Assembly: GCA_958352145.1 (NCBI GenBank)
Contig: CATWNM010000012.1
Location: 1 to 56,776, forward strand
Length of the DNA: 56,776 bases
Direction: 5' to 3'
Origin: an uncultured Eubacteriales bacterium
GTDB lineage: Bacteria; Bacillota; Clostridia; Oscillospirales; CAG-272
Made by a program: the position numbers and the translations under genes. The notes beneath the pieces were generated by a model. It had not been told where the DNA came from, ran no database searches, and was given only the letters and a program-made list of their open reading frames with translations. The first letter of the stretch is position 1. The number at the start of each line of letters is the position of its first letter. Shown here piece after piece: positions 51,762 through 56,776 of the stretch.

Positions 51762-54700
51762 ATGCGAAAAAAGATTCTTAGCATTGTGCTGACGCTCTGC
51801 ATGCTGCTTGGTCTGTTCCCGTTTGCGCTCGGGACGGCGGCGTACAGCACGGTCGAGAATAGCGGGGAGACATGGAATCAGATCTCCACGCCGGATGATC
51901 TGATCGCGCTTATGAACGATTCCTCCCTGTGGACGCAGAACTATGTCCTGACGCAGGATATTGATTTGTCTACATATACGGGAGATCTTTCTCAAAAGCC
52001 GATCGGCGACAACACTCAGCATTTCAAGGGTAAATTTAACGGTGCAGATTTTGAGATCAAAGGCGTCAATTTAGTGGACAATTCCACGGCGGAGGCGCGC
52101 TTTGGCTTTTTTGGCTATATTGAAAACGCGGAGATCAAAAATCTGACGATCTCCGGCACGATCACGTCGAGCGGTACCAATTATGTTGGCGGCCTGGTCG
52201 GCCTGACCTGGAGCAGCGCAACGATCGAAAACTGCGTGAACAACTGCGATGTGACCGCGGAAAATGCGGCTCGCGTGGGCGGCATTATTGGTCTTGTGAA
52301 TGTGTCGGAAGCATCGAACACGGTTGCGATCACCGTGCGCGGCTGCACAAACAACGGCGACATCTCGGGCAAAGAAATGGTCGGCGGCATTATCGGGCGC
52401 ATTGAAGTGCCTTCTGAAAACGATAATTTGTCCGTGACGGTCGAGGACTGCGAAAACAACGGCAGCGTGACCGGCAGCGCAACTTATGTGGGCGGCATCA
52501 TCGGAATTTCGAATATCGGCACGTCGGGCAAAGCCGCCGCCGCGACGTCGGTGATCACCGGCTGCCGGAATACCGGTGCGGTGAGCGGCAAGCAGAATGT
52601 CGCCGGTATCTGCGGGTATCTGCGCGCTTATGTCGCGGACCGTCAGACGGTTTCGTACTGCGCGAACTACGGCGAGATCAGCGCCCAGAGGTATCTCGGC
52701 GGCATTACAGGCTATACAAATTCGCCGGTCGGCGGGCAGACGGTCACCGAGTGCATGAATGCCGGTACGATTATCGGTACGGTTTCGAGTGCGCCCTCCG
52801 ATGCGGGCGGCATTACGGGCATCGCATGGCAGCTGCATGTGACCAACTGCCTGAACACCGGCGAAATCCGGGGCTATGCGAATTCCTCCGGCATCGTCGG
52901 ACGCGTCAATGGCAACACCTATTCGTATACCATCGCCTCGAATTACACTTCGGGCACATGGTCGGTACCGGACGAAACGGCCAACGCCGCGGCGATCGTC
53001 GGAGAGACGGTCACCGCTTCCAAGGCGATGGTTGCTGAAAACAATTATTACAGCGCGGGCGCGGAGGATGTAAACGGAACCTACGTCGCACCGGCTGCGG
53101 TTGCGCTCGCGGCCAGCTTCCCGGGGCTTTCCACTGAAAGCTGGATCTTTACGACAAACGGCCCCGAACTCCGCGCGTTCCATGAGCACACTGCCGACGC
53201 GCGAGCCGTTTCGATCAGCGACACGCAGCATCAGTATACGTGCACCTGCAACGAATATACCGGGGGCACGGTAGAGAACCATGCTTTCAATGACCAGAAC
53301 ACCTGCACGGTCTGCGGGTATTTCAAGACTGACTGCACGCATGCGAACACCAAGGACGTCGTTACATTGGCGGCAACCTGCACCGCGACGGGCTTAAAGA
53401 ACGTCGTGTGCGCAACCTGCAACTATACGGTGAAGACAAACGAAACCGTAGCCATTGATCCGAACAACCATGCAGGCAAGACGCTCAGCATCAAGTACAA
53501 TTCGGACAGCGGAAAGATCGAGTATGTCTGCGACGGTTGCGGCGCGGCCGTTTATTCGGTCGTTTCGCCCGCTGCGGACGTGTATGTGAAGGCCGACAGC
53601 GCCGATCCCTCCGGCGATCAGCTGCCGGCAGAGACAACCGGAACGTCCGAAGCAGCGGCTTTCGGTACCTTTGATATGGCGATGGCCTATGCCGCGGCGT
53701 CGGTTGAAGCCGGCAATGAGAATGTGACGCTTCACCTTGTGGGCACGGTTCCCCTCGGTGCGAAATATGCGACGCCCGCGTACAGCGGCGGCACGGTCAC
53801 GATCACAGGCGGCACGCTGCATTTCAGCACGACCGGCTCTGACCGCCGCTTCTTCATGAACGGCGACGTCACGTTTGAAAACATGACCTTTACCGCCGCG
53901 GCGACAGCAGGCGCATTCATCTTTGCGCAGAACCATACGCTCGTCCTCGGCGAGGGCATCGTGATGGGGAATACCGAGACGTTGACCACTGCTTCCGGTT
54001 TTCCGAGCGTCAACGGCGTCAAACTGTATGTTTGCGGCGGCTTTGAGAGCACCATTCCGGACGGCGTGACGGCTTTGGATACCAACGTGACGATCCGTTC
54101 GGGCGACTACTGGTTCGTCGGCGGCTGGAACCGCAACGTATCAAGCGAGAACGTAGGCTCTTCCAAGCTGACCATCGGCAAGACTAACCCGGATGATTAT
54201 CTGTTCATCAATATCTTTACGCCCTATTCTACAGGCAATGGGCTGATTTCCGCGGCGTCCGACGCGACGGTCATCTTTGATGGCGACGTCGATACCCGGC
54301 TGCTTTTCGTGACAACGCAGAACACCGGAACCGCAAACGTCCCCTATACCACAAACTTCGTTTTGAAGGGCGATATCGGGGCGACGATGCCGACGATCAA
54401 CAACGGACTTGGCATGGATCTTTCGGCGACCACGACGGTCAAGCAACAGATTATAAATGTGTATGTCGACGAGCGGGTGGATACGGCGGTGGTCGATTCC
54501 TATGCGTTCTTCGGCGACGGGGGCACGATCGCGGCCGATTCGACGCTGACTACTATCGGCGCAACGGTCAACCGGTATACGTATGCCCAGTACTGCACGA
54601 CGGCGCTTGGCGGGCATTTTGATACGGACAACGACAATTTGTGTGACGAATGCGGCGCGAGCACGCTCTGCACGCATTCGGATACGGAACTGGTTGTGGT

Positions 54701-56776
54701 GACCCCCTCGACCTGCACGACAGCGGGGACGCAGAATCGTGTCTGCAAGACCTGCTTTAAGACGGTCGAGGAAAATATCGCAATGGAACTGGACCCGAGC
54801 AATCACGAGGGGCATGCCTGGCGGTACGATGCGGCGTCTGCCTCGTATAAGGATGTCTGCACGGGCTGCTCCACCGTATTGGCTGAGCAGCAGACCGCGC
54901 CGGTTCTGTATGTGGACGCCGCTACGACGGTTTCCGCGCTGACTGGCAAGGACACGAACGACGGCCTGACGGCCGATACGCCGCTGCTTACGATCGACGA
55001 AGCGGTCAAACGTCTTGCCGTCACCGGCGGCACGGTCATGCTTGCGGACCGCTATGTGATTGCCAGCAATGTGAACCTGCCCGCATATAGAAGCGAGATT
55101 ACCTTTACTGCTATAGAGAATGCAAACGGCACCGTAGGCACCGGTTTTGTGTTTTCCACGCACGGCGTCGTCTTCAATCTGAACGGACCGACGAAGTTCG
55201 AGCGGATTATTTTCAATGGAGTGTCTTCTTCCAAGAACTCTTCTGACAGCAACTACTACAACATTCCGGTTTTTGCGGCGCATTGGAACAACGTCACGTT
55301 CGGAGAACGGCTCAGCACGTTCGGCGCGATTTATTTTGTCGCTGGCGCCAATAACCCCGAAGCGTCTGACGATATCCAAAGAAACGTGACGCTGACCTTT
55401 GGACCGACGGTCGCGCAAAACGTAAAGCTGTCGGATGAATCGAGCGCGCCGGTCACCTTCTTTGATCGCATTTTCCTTGGTGACCGTAACGGCGTGGGCA
55501 CGGCGGCAAACAAGAACGTCACGCTCAATCTGAGCGGCACGGCGGCGTCGATTTGGACGTCAACGACCAGCGGCGCCATTGCGAACGCGCAGACCGCGAA
55601 CTGCGAAACGACGGTTAACCTGACCGGTTCGGCAAAGGTTCAGTATATCCGGTCGGGCGACGCAAACACAAACGAGCGGACGGCGTTTATCGACAATGTG
55701 ACGCTGAATCTGAAAGATAATTCCACGATTCTCTCTGCGATCGCGCTGAGAAACGTCAAGCATGCCGCGCTGAATATTTCGACGGCGGCCGAGGGACGTA
55801 CGGAAGCGATCTCGAAACAGATCCTGATCGCCGTTTCTGCAAATTATAGCGCGGATGGAACCGAGACGGCTTCGCTTACCTACGGCTCGCACAGCCTGAG
55901 CGCAGCCACGCCGCTGAGCATTGCGGATATTTACGAAAAGACCGAAGATATCATCGACGAATGCGATTGGGATGCGGGCGTGGTGACGACACAGCCGACG
56001 CGCGAAGAGCCGGGCGTGCGCACTTACACCTGTACGACCTGCAGCCGGACGAAGACGGAGGAAGAGCCGTACGTCTGCACGGACCATACGTATATTGCCA
56101 AAGCGGACGGCACATATTACTGCTCGTACTGCGGCGAGACGGCGACGGAGGTCGTGTCTGCGCCCGTGGTTGTTTCGATCGCGCCTGTAAACGCCGCGGT
56201 TGACGAGACCGCTGAGGTCAAGGTGACGGTTTCGTCTACGCAGCCGTTCAATTGTCTGCATTTTGAGGTGGACGCGCCCGAGGGCTTTACGCTGCAAAGC
56301 GCCGTCTCCACATTGGACGATCCTGCGGTGAGCGGCGGCGAGAACTTCTCTTACATTGGTTCGGAGGATTTGACGCTGCCCTATTATAACGGTGTGGCAA
56401 TAAAAATGCCCGGAGACGGCGAGGGGCCGTCCGACGCGCTGCTCAACGGCGTCGTCGTGACGCTGACCTTTGCGGTCGACGAGGGTCTGGAACTCGGTAC
56501 TTATCCGATCTCGCTGATTGTCAAAGAATGCCTGAGCGCGGAAGAAGTGCCGGGCGAGGGCATTGGAACCGCGGTCGCGGCTGCGGGTATTGGCGCTGAG
56601 GTGAGGCTCCTCGCGGGCGGACACCATATGGACGAAGGCGTGATCACGACGCCGGCGACCTGCACGGAGCCGGGCGTGAAGACCTATACCTGCACGGACG
56701 AACCGTGTGTGGATGACCCGCCGTATTCGTATACGGAGCCGATCGCACCGCTCGGCCATGATCTGGTCGAGGTCGA
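51762..56776 (+). CDS. Giant secreted surface protein (partial, 3' end outside the window)
   Basis: An open frame of at least 1671 codons with no stop before the window ends. Signal peptide MRKKILSIVLTLCMLLGLFPFALG. At about 130-400, GLUG-type repeats (VGGLVG, VGGIIG, LGGITG alternating with N-T/N-G-x-I/V). Four Cys-rich inserts near 490-600, 945-1005, 1400-1460 and 1620 onward, each with CTxxGxxxxxCxxC (zinc-ribbon-like or disulfide). Two long beta-structure parts, about 630-945 and 1046-1370. At about 1465-1600 a cohesin-like domain (VVSIAPVNAAVDETAEVKVTVSS, FNCLHFEVDAP, LLNGVVVTLTFAV). An SLH or sortase anchor probably lies beyond the window. Presumably an adhesin or scaffold. AAGGAGAAAG before the start. 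Confidence 0.85.
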   Translation, partial: MRKKILSIVLTLCMLLGLFPFALGTAAYSTVENSGETWNQISTPDDLIALMNDSSLWTQNYVLTQDIDLSTYTGDLSQKPIGDNTQHFKGKFNGADFEIKGVNLVDNSTAEARFGFFGYIENAEIKNLTISGTITSSGTNYVGGLVGLTWSSATIENCVNNCDVTAENAARVGGIIGLVNVSEASNTVAITVRGCTNNGDISGKEMVGGIIGRIEVPSENDNLSVTVEDCENNGSVTGSATYVGGIIGISNIGTSGKAAAATSVITGCRNTGAVSGKQNVAGICGYLRAYVADRQTVSYCANYGEISAQRYLGGITGYTNSPVGGQTVTECMNAGTIIGTVSSAPSDAGGITGIAWQLHVTNCLNTGEIRGYANSSGIVGRVNGNTYSYTIASNYTSGTWSVPDETANAAAIVGETVTASKAMVAENNYYSAGAEDVNGTYVAPAAVALAASFPGLSTESWIFTTNGPELRAFHEHTADARAVSISDTQHQYTCTCNEYTGGTVENHAFNDQNTCTVCGYFKTDCTHANTKDVVTLAATCTATGLKNVVCATCNYTVKTNETVAIDPNNHAGKTLSIKYNSDSGKIEYVCDGCGAAVYSVVSPAADVYVKADSADPSGDQLPAETTGTSEAAAFGTFDMAMAYAAASVEAGNENVTLHLVGTVPLGAKYATPAYSGGTVTITGGTLHFSTTGSDRRFFMNGDVTFENMTFTAAATAGAFIFAQNHTLVLGEGIVMGNTETLTTASGFPSVNGVKLYVCGGFESTIPDGVTALDTNVTIRSGDYWFVGGWNRNVSSENVGSSKLTIGKTNPDDYLFINIFTPYSTGNGLISAASDATVIFDGDVDTRLLFVTTQNTGTANVPYTTNFVLKGDIGATMPTINNGLGMDLSATTTVKQQIINVYVDERVDTAVVDSYAFFGDGGTIAADSTLTTIGATVNRYTYAQYCTTALGGHFDTDNDNLCDECGASTLCTHSDTELVVVTPSTCTTAGTQNRVCKTCFKTVEENIAMELDPSNHEGHAWRYDAASASYKDVCTGCSTVLAEQQTAPVLYVDAATTVSALTGKDTNDGLTADTPLLTIDEAVKRLAVTGGTVMLADRYVIASNVNLPAYRSEITFTAIENANGTVGTGFVFSTHGVVFNLNGPTKFERIIFNGVSSSKNSSDSNYYNIPVFAAHWNNVTFGERLSTFGAIYFVAGANNPEASDDIQRNVTLTFGPTVAQNVKLSDESSAPVTFFDRIFLGDRNGVGTAANKNVTLNLSGTAASIWTSTTSGAIANAQTANCETTVNLTGSAKVQYIRSGDANTNERTAFIDNVTLNLKDNSTILSAIALRNVKHAALNISTAAEGRTEAISKQILIAVSANYSADGTETASLTYGSHSLSAATPLSIADIYEKTEDIIDECDWDAGVVTTQPTREEPGVRTYTCTTCSRTKTEEEPYVCTDHTYIAKADGTYYCSYCGETATEVVSAPVVVSIAPVNAAVDETAEVKVTVSSTQPFNCLHFEVDAPEGFTLQSAVSTLDDPAVSGGENFSYIGSEDLTLPYYNGVAIKMPGDGEGPSDALLNGVVVTLTFAVDEGLELGTYPISLIVKECLSAEEVPGEGIGTAVAAAGIGAEVRLLAGGHHMDEGVITTPATCTEPGVKTYTCTDEPCVDDPPYSYTEPIAPLGHDLVEV

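Overview
The window looks like the replication-origin region of a spore-forming, monoderm member of the Clostridia (Bacillota), probably a gut-type Oscillospiraceae or Christensenellales-like lineage; the exact taxon is an inference. Grounds are: spoIIE; the order dnaA-dnaN-recF-remB-gyrB-gyrA; parA/parB with two parS sites of Bacillus type; Shine-Dalgarno sites with AGGAGG cores; many TTGACA-17-TATAAT promoters; lipoproteins; S-layer-homology (SLH) surface proteins; and BspA-type leucine-rich repeats.

Layout. (1) 0.2-5.2 kb: a secreted BspA-like LRR protein facing spoIIE across a shared terminator, then a tRNA-Thr(GGT) with its own promoter and terminator. (2) 5.8-9.6 kb: an accessory island with a decayed operon (a formylglycine-generating-enzyme-like gene and a frameshifted DUF4405 membrane protein), a divergent LysR regulator, and an intact SLH-flavodoxin-cyclophilin-like fusion. 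(3) 9.8-12.8 kb: a GH43-type lipoprotein and a processive-type GT2 glycosyltransferase. (4) 13.0-16.5 kb: DUF1385 protein, prmC and murI as an operon, and a PAP2 phosphatase. (5) 16.7-31.1 kb: the replication and repair core, dnaA, oriC (DnaA boxes plus a DnaA-trio-like tract), dnaN, recF, remB, gyrB, gyrA, a lipoprotein, recA-recX, rimO-pgsA and pyrR, all on the plus strand. (6) 31.3-33.6 kb: a large secreted SLH-like/SGNH/beta-structure protein. (7) 33.8-38.4 kb: a minus-strand group (parA, parB, a membrane protein, a MORN-repeat membrane protein, a lipoprotein) with parS upstream of parA. (8) 39.0-45.1 kb: a SleB-type wall hydrolase, hisS and a 1090-residue SLH surface protein. (9) 45.3-47.8 kb: an AT-richer XRE / 17-codon ORF / ABC exporter / broken S8 protease locus. 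(10) 48.4 kb to the end: secreted beta-structure proteins, the last (at least 1671 codons, with a cohesin-like domain) running off the window, plus a YjdF-like membrane protein.

How it fits together. The core gives replication initiation (DnaA acting at oriC, DnaN clamp), supercoiling (GyrAB), recombination (RecA/RecF/RecX) and origin segregation (ParAB-parS). The flanks are dominated by envelope and surface functions. The usual rpmH-rnpA-yidC-mnmEG-rsmG block is not upstream of dnaA, and parAB lies about 20 kb downstream of dnaA, so the ancestral origin neighbourhood has been rearranged. A family of palindromic GGAACG...CGTTCC repeats is scattered in intergenic spaces from 26 to 48 kb.

Most notable: the surface flavodoxin fusion with a LysR gene and a decayed partner operon; the XRE/short-peptide/ABC/S8 remnant; a DnaA-box hairpin between gyrB and gyrA; GyrA lacking both canonical quinolone-contact residues; and a surface beta-structure module shared by three proteins. 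All family assignments come from reading motifs; no database search was possible.
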